64,000 nt of DNA from Aaosphaeria pasadenensis (taxonomy: Eukaryota > Ascomycota > Dothideomycetes > Pleosporales), in contig JAKLMB010000024.1 of NCBI GenBank assembly GCA_022813625.1, positions 124,001-188,000 on the forward strand, in the 5' to 3' direction. The translations under genes were made by a program, and so were the position numbers. Below are positions 11,201 to 23,367 of this stretch, piece by piece. Within the stretch, counting starts at the first letter, position 1. Each line of letters begins with the position of its first letter. Below the pieces are notes generated by a model that made no database searches, was not told where the DNA came from, and saw only the letters and a list, made by a program, of their open reading frames with translations.

Positions 11201-14200
11201 TCCCGCGGAGCTGAAACAACACGGATTCCAACATACCAGCTCCAATATTGTTCGAGAACTGAGACATCGAAATGGAAAGATGCGAATTGTAACCATCGGG
11301 AATCCCGGTCCCAGTGTCCGGAAAACAGGTGCTCAAAAGCCAACATAGCTTGGACGGCATTCTCGTGGGTAAGCTCGCAGCCTTTTGGCGTACCCGTTGT
11401 GCCCGAAGTATATAGACAATAGCTGCGGTCTTGTGGATCTATGGGGCGTTGGAGAATAGGCTTATGAACAGAGAAAGGACTCAGATCAATAGTGTCAAGG
11501 TTGAGAACCCGTGATTGTATGGTGTCCGGAAGATCACGGGACTGCGCTTTCATTGAGAGCACGATCGGGAGGCCAGCATCTTCGACTATGAAAGCTCTGC
11601 GTGCACTCGGTGCTCCTGGATCGAGAGCGACGAAGGCACATCCAGCTTTCAGAATGCCCAACATCGCGATCGACGCCTCGGGACATTTGTCGAAGCATAC
11701 TCCCACCAAACCTCCTGGCTGTATACCTCGAGATATGAGTAGGTCTGCGATTCGATTCCCTTCAGCATCAAGCTCTTCGTACGTCCAAGTTCGGCTCGTG
11801 TATGTCCCATCCGATATCGAAGTTGCGAATTCAAAAGCAATCTTTTGAGGGTATTGAACGGCAGATGCCTCGACAAATTCGTGAAGGAGCTTGATATCAG
11901 AGGGTAAGGTAGGCTCTAGAGGCGGTGTGTCCGAGTATAGAGATTGATTCTTAGAGATAGAGCTGGCTGGTTGGTTTCCAGGCAAGATGAAGTCGATCAG
12001 CAGATGATCTAGTTGTTCGAGGATCAGTGACGCTTGCTCTTGGGGCACCATGTGAGGCAAGAATGTCAGTCGCAGCTCAAGCTTGTCATTCTTCGGCTCC
12101 AACTCAATGGATATCGGATATTCCGAAGTTGCGTTTTCATCTATAACCTCCCATGGGCAATTCTGACCCTGTCCATGCTGAATCTTTTGGAAAGCGAATA
12201 GAGTGTCGAATAGGGCTTCGTTGGGGTATCCGACAAGCCTCTGAATATCATTCAGTGGAGTGAACTGATGCATCTGTATATTTGCATTGAGTTCATTGAC
12301 ATCCTGGAGCACTTGTTTCTTATCATCCTGTAGAGTTACAGCGAAGGGGATAGTGGTGATGCAAGGGAATACAACAGAATCCGCATCTTCAAAATTGCGT
12401 CCAGACAAGACGACACCACAAGTAACTGAAGGTTCTCCTGTATAGGCAGATAGAAGTAACGTCCAGCTAGCGATACCAGCAGCCTGGAGTGTGGTGTTTG
12501 ACGCCCGACATCCCGCCTCCAATTCGGCTAGGGATATCGAAGCAGGCTTTGCGAGAACAATGGGTGCTGCAAGATTGTATCTCAATGGAGCAAGATTTGG
12601 GAACCGTGTCGGTGCCATTTTGCTTGCCATTTCTTTCCAGAATTCCGTGCTTTGATTGCCTGCGGTGCGACCTTGCTGAATGATCGAATTGATGACTGGT
12701 TCAATGGAAAGGGGCACGGGAATTTCCAACCCATTGTATACTGCAGCAACGTCATTGAGAATGAGCTGCAAACTCTGTGCGTCGAACAAAGCATGGAAGA
12801 GTGCAATGTCAAGCTGTGGAATATCATTCTCGCTGGTAATCCTCATACGCCATGATGGCTGATGCAGACTCGACAGAATTTCTCCTTGTAGTGCCTTGAG
12901 CCATTCGTCTATGCTCTTTGGGTTTTTCGACGTCTCTTCCCAGGGCACAGAGAAAGCTCCAGGGTTGTAGTGAATCATGGCAAACGAATTTTGGGTGTCT
13001 TTGACCTGAGCAAACCCGGTTCGGAGTATCACATGTTTGTCGACGATACTTTGCCATGCACTCTTCAGCTTGTGTATGTCGACTCCCTCGCTAAGCCGTA
13101 GCTGGATATGATTGAGATACACAGCACCTTCTTTTGTGATGAACTGTGATAACATGCCCTGCTGGAGTGGCGTACACGGGCGTACATTCTCGATAATTGA
13201 GCCAGTAGAATCGTATTTTGCGGAGACTGCATCCCGATGTTTGTTCTCAAAAGCAACAAAATCAGTGCTCTCTGGCTCAGGCGTCGTGCGAATTGGCGAT
13301 TCATCGATGTAGGCTCCCAGATCAACACAGTTCATGTACTTCAAGACATCAGTTGCATTGACTTTGAGTCCTCTTTTCCGCAGTGCCGTGGCCACCTGAA
13401 CAGCACTGATGCTGTCCAATCCTAATTGATAGATCGAGGTATCTGGGCCGATGTCTTCTGGTTGTACGTTGGCGAGTTTGGCAAATATCTCACGGACGAT
13501 GCTTTCGATATTTGTCCATTGGTGCGTTTTGTGTGCTTCTGATTTCTTTCCGGCAGATTGCTTTACATCTTCAGATTCGACGAAGATGCGTTTAAGGGCA
13601 TGCTTGTCGACTTTGCCTGCAGCAGACTTCGGCAGGCTGTCAATGATAATGAGAAATTGAGGGACCATGTAGGATGGCAGATTGGCCTTTGCTGCTCGTT
13701 TGACAGCATGCTGTAGATCACTCTGCTCTGTGGGATCTAATTGCGCCGCGGTGCTGATGAATGCAACAAGCTGATCTTTTGAGCTCTCATCGATTTTCAT
13801 GATCTGCGCCGAGACAGCATTGATGCGCTCATCGCAGCCTTGTAGAACCTGCGAGATCTCTCCCAATTCAACTCTCTGGCCCCTGATCTTCACCTGATCG
13901 TCTGCTCGGCCAAGGAATTCGAAGTTGCCATCGGCAAGCATGCGGACGATATCACCACTTCTGTAGAATCGATGACCATTTCTCTGGACAAATTTCTCCT
14001 CGGTAAGTCTGTGGTTGCCATAGTACCCTCTCGCCAGCTGAGTACCTCCAATATAGAGCTCTCCTTCCCCAAAGACAGGAAGAGTGCGATCACCATTCTT
14101 GGAGAAGACAGCGAAAGCAGTGGAAGGGAATGGTTTCCCGAAGATCGCTGTTTTTGTGTCCTTAGAAATTGGCATTATAGTCGTACAGAATGCGGCCTCT

Positions 14201-17200
14201 GTAGGTCCGTATGAATTGACACAGTCATCGTCCCATTCTTGGACTACGTCTGCAGTCATTGCCTCACCAATGCAGTACAGCCATTTGACATTGGGAGTCT
14301 TCGCTCTCGAGATAGATGCAGCAACAGAAGGTGTCAAGTCAAGTAGATCGACGGTGAGAGAATTGATAATGCCGGTGAGATCATTCAACATGGCGTTTTG
14401 CTCTGCAGCACACAATGTAAAGCCAAACGTCCATGCAAGGAAGCAGTCATAATAGCACATGTCAAAGCTTACAGCAGCATACTGTAACAAGCGGGAGTCG
14501 TGATTCCAAGGTATGAGTCTTCTGGAGCTTTCTATGGTCTGCATTGGAGCTCTGTGTTCCATGCTTACGGCTTTAGGAAGGCCAGTCGAGCCAGAGGTGT
14601 ACAAACAATACGCCAGATTGGTCGGTTGCAATGCTACAGATGGATTGTGATCAGGGTATTCCTGAATATGAGTCACATCCAGCAATGATATACCACTGCA
14701 CCAATCCAAGGGTCCGCTGCTGGCACACAGAACGACTTTGGGTTTCAATTCGGACAACATGAACTGCTTTCTCGCGACTGGTAGGTCGTGATAGATCGGA
14801 CTGAAAGCACCTCCTGCTTTCATGACGCCTAAGATGCTTGCATAATACTCCGGGGATTTCGAGATAAGGATCGGAACAATATCTTCTGGGCCTACATTGC
14901 GATCGACGAGGGCATGCGCAATTCTATTGGCTTCCTTGTTCAGAACTTCGAATGTCCATGTCGTGCGGTGATCGTCGCCATGCCAGAAGTCCAGCGCAAC
15001 ACGGTTGGGGAACTCTACGGCATTGCGTTCGAAGGCAGAGTGCAACAATGAATGGTCAGCCGAGTCGTATTCCTTGAATCTGAGATTACTTTCCGCTAGT
15101 AAATCGCTTGGAAAGCCAATGGTGTCTCTTGCTGCTGATCTGGGAAATTGAACAAGTGATTTCAGAGCATGGTCGAAAGATTCCAAAACTCGCGTAGCAT
15201 CTGTACTTGCCAGCAAGGAGGTCTTAAAGTGGAGGGTAACACTCAAGCAATTGGTTTCTTTGTCTTGGGACGCTTCCAATACAATTGGCAAATCCATGGC
15301 TCCGCTGTCCCGTTCCAATGTCCAGATGTCATCGTTCAGTTGTAGCGTGTGTTGTTGCAGGATAATCATGGTGTCGAATAACGAGCCTTGGCCTTGTCCA
15401 GCTTTGGATTGTATCCGTCGCAAAGGAGTCAGTTGAAATGGAGAAGATTCCACATTAAGGTGGTGTAGCATTCGGATTAGATCCGCATTGCTCTGTGCAA
15501 AATCGAAGTTGACTCGAAGCGGCAGCGTATTGAAGCACGGTGCCACAAGGCTATCGAGTCCCTCCTCTGGCAAACTTCGTCCGCTGGCTACATTGCCGAA
15601 GCACAAATCCTCTTCTCCCAGATAGAAGTGGAGAATCTTTGCCCATGCGCTCTGGACGACAGGAAGGAGGGAGACGGAGGAGTCTCGAGAGAAGTCAAGC
15701 AACTGCTGGAGAGGAATGCTGCATTGTTGAGCGATTGATTTTGACTCTGGTGACGTAATTATGCTTCCAGTCAGACTGGGAAACATTGCTGGCTCCAGCC
15801 CAGACAATTTTGATGCCCAGAATTGGTCTGCAGCCTCTAGATCTTGGTGAACCATGTGTCTGAGATATGGCTCATACGATACCGGTGGACTCAATTCGAA
15901 TCCAGAGTAGAGCTTCTCGATTTCACTGAGCAGAATTTCCATTGCAATGCCATCATAGAGAGCATGATGGCAGACAAATACGATATCGCAATTGCCGCGC
16001 ATCGCGAGCTCCACGGGCGGTTTTGTCGATTGGAGCAAGTTCGTAAGAACTACACGAGAATAGGTATCAATATCCTGATCAGTTTGTATTTCATCCCATT
16101 CAGTTTCATTGTGATCCAGAACGAGTTGTACAAACGGAAATTGTGGGTGATCTGTTGCATGAAAGGCAGTGCGGAAAATCTCGTGTCTTTGGAACATATG
16201 AGCCCATACTTTCTTTAGGTTGGGCATATCGCCATTGACTTTGAAGATCATCGTGTTGGAATACGAGGACTCTCCAGTACCAAAGGTAGAGGAAAGCATG
16301 GCTTCTTGAAGAGGCGTGCATGGGAGAATTTTCGCTGCATTGATGCCACGCTTGTCAAGGTCTAGGCGGATAATTGAAAGAGTATCTGATGGGATGAGCT
16401 CAAGTTTGTCAGAAAGCATGCCTGGGGTGTTTGGCCCGGAGACTGCCTCTGTGCCACGCGCCACGGAAAGTCTTGCCACAGTAGGATTTTTCAATACCAG
16501 TGAAACAGGCACATTGAGCATATTGCGATTTCTCAGCCTGCTACAGAGCTGTATCGCGGAGACGGAGTCCAAGCCAAGATTGAAGAACGATGAATCTCGT
16601 GAGATATCGTCCCGCGATATCTTCAAAGTCTCTGCGAGAGCATCAGCAATATCATTTTCTTGGCTTGAAAATGCAGCGGATTCGTTCGCGTCCGGCGATG
16701 AAGAGGTAATAGATTCGAGATAGTCCTTCGAGAGGGCTTTATACGCAGCGAATAATAACCGTTTGTCGATCTTCGTCTGAGAGGTCAACGGGATGCTGGT
16801 GATTGGTATGAGGTGTGTTGGAATCATATAACTTGGCAATTTTGACGTCAAGGAATCCACGATGACAGACATTGTCTGCAAATGCTGATCTGGCGGCAAT
16901 ATCTCGAAGGATGTTTTCGATTGATTGACTGGCACCCAGAACAGAACAAGTCTCTGTGTAGAGTTCTCCAAATTGAACAGCTGTGTTGCACAATCCTCGA
17001 CATTTTTATCATCGAGCACGATAGATGTGATCTCTCCCAACTCAACTCTCTGGCCACGAATCTTGACCTGGTCATCTGCGCGTCCGGTGAAGAGTATGGA
17101 ATCATCCGGGAGGAGTCGACCCATGTCGCCAGATCGGTATATCCGGCCATACAAAGGGTGATCGATTATTTTCTCCGCGTTCAGTTCGGGCCTGTTAATG

Positions 17201-20200
17201 TACCCACGGAAAACCTGTGCGCCGCCGAAGCAAAGCTCGCCGACTGCACCGCGGGGTAGGATTTGTTCGTTGCTAGGATCTAAAACAAAGACCGAAGTGT
17301 TGCTGAAAGGGGCCCCGATATTGTTGATCAGGTCTTCATTGCGAACAGATGCGCGTACTGTGCAAATATTCGTGGTCTCGGATGGGCCATAACCTGGAGT
17401 CACGTTAGAAGTCAGTCACAAAATCTCAGATGATAACTTACCTTGGAAGAGGCCTCTTCCAGCCCACTGCCTTTTGACATGCTCATTAACAGCCTCTCCA
17501 GCTGTTACAAGAAATTTAACATTAGGTACATTATTAGGATTAATAAGAGAAGCAACGGTAGGCGTCAAACTGAGATGAGTGACATGAAGCTGGTTGATGG
17601 AATCTTCGAGATCGCGGTAAAGATCATCCTTCTTCGCCGAGCATAAAGACATTCCGGCGTACCATGCAAAGAAAATCTCAAAAACCGAGACATCAAACGC
17701 TTGCGAACAAGACTGAAGAAGTCGAGAATCAGGTGTGGTCGGGTAGAGCTTGTAGAGTACCTCCAAATTACTCATCAAATTATCTTGCGTAACTTGAACG
17801 CCTTTTGGAGTACCAGTGCTTCCAGATGTGAACACAGCATAGGCGAGGTGAGAGCCAACATATTTGACGTCTAGATTGTTTTCAGAATGCTCCGAGAGGT
17901 CCAAAGCGCTTGGTTCCAAGATTAAGCATGAAGATTCGATTCGTAACAGCTCTGCTGTAGCACCTTCACTAATGCAGACTTTGATACTGGCATCGATCAG
18001 AACACTGCGGATTCTTTCCAAAGGTGTATCTGGAATGAGAGGAAGATAGCCACTCCCTATCTTCAGTATAGCAAGGATGGAGACATATAAGTCGATGGAT
18101 TTGTCCATGATGACGCCGATTAGATCGTCTTTCCCAATCCCCGCTGCTTGGATAGCACGAGCGAGCTGGTTCGCTCGAGCATTCAATTGGCCATATGTTA
18201 AGACGTCCTTCTCGAATGCCGCGAATTTATTGAGAGACCCAAATACTAGGGCTTCCTTGTCGGGTGTTTCCGATGCCCATCGTTCAACTGCATGGGCGGG
18301 GCCATGAGAGAAGGTCTCTAAATGGGGAACTGGATTGGCCATGGAAAGACTCTGTGGCCTGAAGCATTCCTGTATAGCCCCCGTTTTTCCATCGATTGAA
18401 TGCAAGAGATGATTGACGAGATCATCAATCTGATCCAACATGTAACGCACTTGTGTTTCGGGCAATGTCGAATCATCATAAGTGGCCTTGGAAAATATGC
18501 CGTCTGTTCGTGGTTCGAACTCCAGAGTCAACGTAAATTCCAATTCATCAGCACTGTCCAGCGCCCTGATCTTGGCATCCGAGAAATCATTCGTTTGAAG
18601 CGATTGCTGCCAGACGAATAGTACATCAAATAAGCGATGCCCTGGGTGGAGACCACTGAGCTTAACAATATCTCGAAGTGGCATTGTGCAATATTCCAGC
18701 ATACTGCGGTTGGCATTCTGAATCTGGTTGAGAATAGAACGCACATCAGAGCATTGCGCCAGATCAACACGCAGAGGTAGAGAAGCTATACAGGGTCCCA
18801 TGATGTCTTCAATACCCGTGACTGGCAGCGTTCTTCCAGAGGTTACGGTGCCAAACACAATGTCTGACGAGTTGTAGTATGAACCCAGGATGTATGCCAC
18901 AGCTGCTTGGTAAAGGACTTGAGGATTGATAGCAAGTCTATCCGCACAGTCAGAGAGTGCTATGTGGTCAATCGAGGACTTCAAAGAGACCGTTTGGAGC
19001 CTTCCAGGACCCGAGATTCTGCCATGATAGTTTGGTAGCGAGTTTGACTGATAGTCCTTCAACAATTGTGCCCAGTAAGTCTCACTTGCACTCAGATCTT
19101 GAACGGTATTGTGGTGGTAGTTCACCACCTCCCGATATTGGGCTCTGGGTTTCGGCTGTCTTTGATTCAATACTTCGGCCAAATCGCGCAAGAGCAAATC
19201 GAAAGTCCATCCATCATACAATGCATGGTGTATCTGGAACAAAAGTCTTGGTCGGTCAAGCTTTGGTTGGATTTGTATTGTTAAAGGGCGGAGAAGGGAT
19301 TCGTTTGACCCAAGCGTATAACGCCTGGAGAAATCTGTGACTTGGATGAATTGAGATCGATCGAGATCCTCCCAAATTATCTGTGCAAAAGTTCCCGAGG
19401 ATGAAGAAGTTATCATGAAGCCTGAACGGATGATTTCATTCAATCTGGCCACAGCCTGGATGCTAGCCACGATTGTTTCCACTGGGTACGACTCCTGAAG
19501 TTCGAGTTCAATCCAGTTACAATAGGCACCTGGGCGTATGATTGTCTCTGTAAGCATTGCTTCCTGGAGGGGGGTGCATGGGATAACGTCGGCTATTTGT
19601 CCGCCAAGGCTCTTCATCTCTGGGAGTGAAAGAACAGATCCCCCGAAACCACCAAAATCACATTTTATATGGTCCTTGCCATCGTGGTTCAGTCTGGCTT
19701 GACATAGATCGATGAGATCCTGAACTGTGGTGACGGAGAGCACATCTACAGCCCCAACACTGAATCCCTCTTGGCGTAGTAGCGATGAGACTTGAATGGC
19801 ACGGAGCGAGTCTAATCCGAGATAAGATAAATTCCCATCGGATGGGATTTGCCGGTGTAGAACTTGGTTGATAATTTTCGGAATGGGCGAAGAATTCTCC
19901 GTTGGATCAGATCTACGTGAGCTATCTGACTTCTCTCGGCTTTCGTTGTAGATCGACTCGAGTGCTCTCTTGTCAATCTTCCCCGATGGTAATTGAGGCA
20001 TGTTATGGAGTATGATAATATCGGATGGTACCATGAAGCTCGGTAACCATTGTCTGCATGTGTCAAACACGCTACTTTTCATCACGTTGCCTGTTCTGAC
20101 CGCGCAGAAGCCAACGAGCTCATCAGAGATAACCAATGCTGCAGAGGTGTGGCAACCATTGACTTTCGCTATGATTCTCTCTATTTCACCAAGCTCAACT

Positions 20201-21507
20201 CTTTGACCGCGAAGTTTCACCTGTCCGGAGACAATACGGCCAAAACACTCGATGCTGCCGTCTGGCAGAATGCGTGCTTTATCGCCAGTCCGATAAAGGT
20301 GGCCATATTTATGATGATCAAGGAAGGCGGCCGATGTAATCTCAGGACGATTGAGATATTCATCAGCAGTCTGTAACCCGCCAACGACAAGCTCACCAAT
20401 TTCTCCGATGGGAAGAATCGTGAGGGAAGTTGGTTTGTCGCCTTCTGCAATGGGTGCAGCGATAAATGCTGATACAGTGTCTAGTGGAAAACCTATGTTG
20501 TTGACAGAAAACTTGGAATCAAAACTTGGCAATAGAGTGCAGTGAATGGCGGCTTCTGTGGGTCCATACATGCCCCATAGTATGCTTTCCTGGGAGCCAT
20601 TGCCGCCGAAGTCGTCAACGACCTTGCTGGTCAGCATCTCCCCTATTGTTAACAAGAGTTTCAGTGTGGGAACCCTCTTGCGTCCTTGAAGCAGATTGGT
20701 GACTACCGTAGGTGTCAATTCTGCAGCATCGACCTCTAATGCCTCCATTGTTCCAGGGAGATCATCCAGTAGCCGTGATCGGCTACATCCCACCAAAGTA
20801 CATCCTCGATAAAAGGTGAAAAATATCTCGAATATCGACACATCGAAGGTAGGTGCGGCAAACTGTAAGAACCGCCTGAATGCTGGAATATGTCGATCGT
20901 GTGCAAGGAGGCTCTGAGTGACGGCTCGATGTGATATGCTCACGGCCTTTGGTAGGCCCGTTGAGCCTGATGTATAGAGAATATACGCAAGATCAGTGCC
21001 TTGAGTGCACTGATCATTATCAGGAGTGGAAGCATTGAATCCGGACAGCTCGTGGTCGATGGGTAAAACATGTATGGAATCATTATGAGCGAATTTTTGC
21101 GCATAAGACGTGCTGGTGATCAAGATGTTCGCGGATACATCCTTTAGTATGAAATCGAGACGATCGATAGGAGCATCTAGTCCAAGGGGACAAAATGCCT
21201 TTCCTGCCTTCAACACCGCCAATAACGCAATGTATAGCTCGGGCGATTGGGGCAAGAAAATAGGGACTACGGCAGAGGCGTTTTCCAGCCGTGCCGAAAT
21301 GGATTTGATTTTGTGAGCCAAGGTGTCACTCAAGGCATGTAGCGACTGGTAGGAGAGTTGCCGCCTCGTTCCATCTTCCAGGAAATCGATTGCAGAATTT
21401 GTTGTAGCCGCAGACCTTGGAACAAGGTCGTGTAGTAGTTCAGGACCATTGATGCGTTTCGGATCGGGGTTCAGAATCGAAAGCTGGTGGTCCAGTTCAT
21501 AGAGCAT
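5263..21507 (-). CDS. sidC/NPS2: Ferrichrome/ferricrocin-type non-ribosomal peptide synthetase (four A domains)
   Basis: Builds a cyclic hydroxamate siderophore from amino acids and N5-acyl-N5-hydroxyornithine. Exons on the minus strand: 21507-17442, 17393-5479, 5403-5263, giving 5,373 residues. Introns 17394-17441 and 5404-5478 both have GTAAG donors; the first rejoins GLFQ-GYGPSE of the second A domain. Domain order with approximate residues: A1 30-516, T1 565, C1 646-1043, A2 1073-1569, T2 1627, C2 1709-2114, A3 2141-2627, T3 2684, C3 2760-3154, A4 3191-3704, T4 3759, C4 3839-4240, T5 4310, C5 4385-4787, T6 4859, C6 4931 to end. All six T domains keep the phosphopantetheine Ser (GLDS). The A domains keep SG(S/T)TG, YGP(S/T)E, GQR and the late Lys. 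A terminal T-C-T-C is typical of iterative ferrichrome synthetases. There is no thioesterase; the last C domain is expected to cyclise the product. Four full A domains are, from memory, known in the NPS2 branch, while sidC-type enzymes have three. Confidence 0.95.
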
Positions 21508-21734
21508 TTCGCAAGCTTCCTAAATAGGAAATAGAGCTAATTCAGTGTCGACCAAAGAATGCCTGGTTCAGACCAGAAAGTGTTGCAACCAGACAACTTA
21601 ATGGGATAATAGAAGTGAGCCGACGACTTCAACGAAGAATAAATAGATATTTTGAAATTCAACTGTTGATTTCCTGAGGTAAGAGGGAAGGACCTCAAAG
21701 ATGTACGAGAGTGATGAGAAACTGCTGTGCAGTG

Positions 21735-21739
21735 ATTGG
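21735..21739 (-). promoter_or_regulatory. CCAAT box upstream of the synthetase
   Basis: CCAAT on the minus strand, in the same direction as the synthetase and about 230 bases before its ATG. The CCAAT-binding complex with HapX controls iron genes in Aspergillus. One five-base match is weak evidence. Confidence 0.3.
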
Positions 21740-22843
21740 TCGAGAAACAGACTCTCTACAAACCGCCCCTTCTTGCAGTGGGTGATGCACGTGACGGCAA
21801 GTGCCCTACGAGTAAGTGAGGCGCGTAGCCAGTGAGGAAGTAGGAGGTGCGTGGGATTATTCGTGTGTAAACGGGAGACTCGGCTTTTGAGAAAATGTTC
21901 AAAAAGGTGGATCGTGAAGTTACAATACGCCAAGTTGTTAGGCGCAGCGTTGGATTTTTCGACCAAACCCAGCTTTGTAACATAGGAATACGATCATTAG
22001 ATAGAGAAATATTACCTGACCCTTGTGGTATACAATACTGTTCTACTTCGACTCCCACCGAAGGTTTCCACACGTCTTGCGCCACGTCCTACTGCCTCGA
22101 AGGGTGGGAGGTTGAGGAATCTAATCAGATTTTGCTCGTCGTCCGAGCCTAGCGAGCGAACGCCATGGGTGGGGGCAGGGCAGGGAGACAGATGAAGTGA
22201 GACGCAGATTCCTTCTAACGGAAATGTGGTATTATTGAACGGCGTTGCAGGAGACGGGAAGACAATAGGAGGGAGACGTGTCTTGTCTTGTTAGAGGTAC
22301 TGATAGATACCATATTGCGCAAAACATTTCATAGCTCTTTCTACTAGTAGTTACTTGGATTGTATACCGCTGGCTCGAATTTGGCACAAAAGCCCATGGT
22401 GTGCTAAAAGTGACGGGAGCGAAGAGAGGAGGGGCAGACATGTGCTCGTCGTATACCAGCATACCGGACACATCCATGCCAGAGCAAAGGTGGTGTTGGT
22501 ATTAGTGGGTATGCCCTAATAGGCATTCGTAAGTGTAACAAAAAGGTGTGCCGTTCAAAGGCAACGGATGGTTGCGTCATGATTGATCCGATTTGGCTTG
22601 CTGTCCCATTTCCGGCTCTGACATGGGTGGGTTGTTGCCTATCCCACGGCACCCACGAGGTCCATTCTCTGTGTCAAAGGCTCATACGTTATGATCATAA
22701 TTGTTATTAATGTTATTGAATTTCGCGTAAAAGTTATAGGGCGAGGCACAACTCACAAAGTTCGAGATCAGAGCCAGAAGGCCGTCCGATGGTCGGAGGT
22801 GCTACCACTCGCAGTTAGTGGCCCCCTTGCTTATATAAGGCGG

Positions 22844-22852
22844 ATCTGATAA
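22844..22852 (+). promoter_or_regulatory. Putative SreA/Fep1-type iron-repressor GATA site
   Basis: ATCTGATAA is an exact match to ATCWGATAA, the published binding consensus of fungal siderophore GATA repressors (Aspergillus SreA, Neurospora SRE, S. pombe Fep1, Ustilago Urbs1). It lies 516 bases upstream of the ABC ATG and about 1.34 kb upstream of the synthetase ATG, six bases past a TATATAA. Function is inferred from the match and from the neighbouring genes. Confidence 0.65.
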
Positions 22853-23367
22853 CCTAAAATGACCCCCCCCGGTAATTGATCGCTGACTGTCCCAAACTAC
22901 GAGGCATCGTTGATCAACAGTTACCTCGTAATAACCGTTGAACCAAACAACCAGGAGAGTCATCAAGCCATGAGAGCATCTCTGCTGTTCATTCAATAAT
23001 GTAACAACACAACTTCTTTTCGGGTAGGTAGCAAACTTATTTGCGATCCATCGCGCGCGGCTGGTGGCATCTTTATCCGCTTTCACGCGCTACTTTGCCG
23101 AGGCCATGATCATTTAGGGGGAATTTCATCATCACCACCCGTCTGGCACACTGACCATCATTGTGTCTCATCATGCCAAGATAGTCCACATCGTGGGAAG
23201 ACCCTCCATTCGTACTTTCCCCTTGTGCTCCCTCGCGATCATTCATCTTCTCTAAATCGTTCTCGTCGTCTTCTTCTCCAGCTCCTCATGTTGTCCAACG
23301 GTCTCATTATCCCTATCGCTTCTTAACTCGCCATCTGGAAGGAGCCCATCGGCGCGTGATTGAAGCC

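Larger units (their letters stand above)
21508..23367. promoter_or_regulatory. Divergent promoter region, synthetase / ABC transporter
   Basis: 1,860 bases between two divergent start codons. It contains one exact iron-repressor GATA site (22844-22852), a TATATAA at 22832-22838, a CCAAT on the minus strand at 21735-21739 about 230 bases upstream of the synthetase ATG, and several plain GATA motifs (for example near 21997 and 22305). A CT-rich leader at about 23210-23300 precedes the ABC start, as in many fungal 5' UTRs. No convincing ORF lies inside. Confidence 0.7.
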
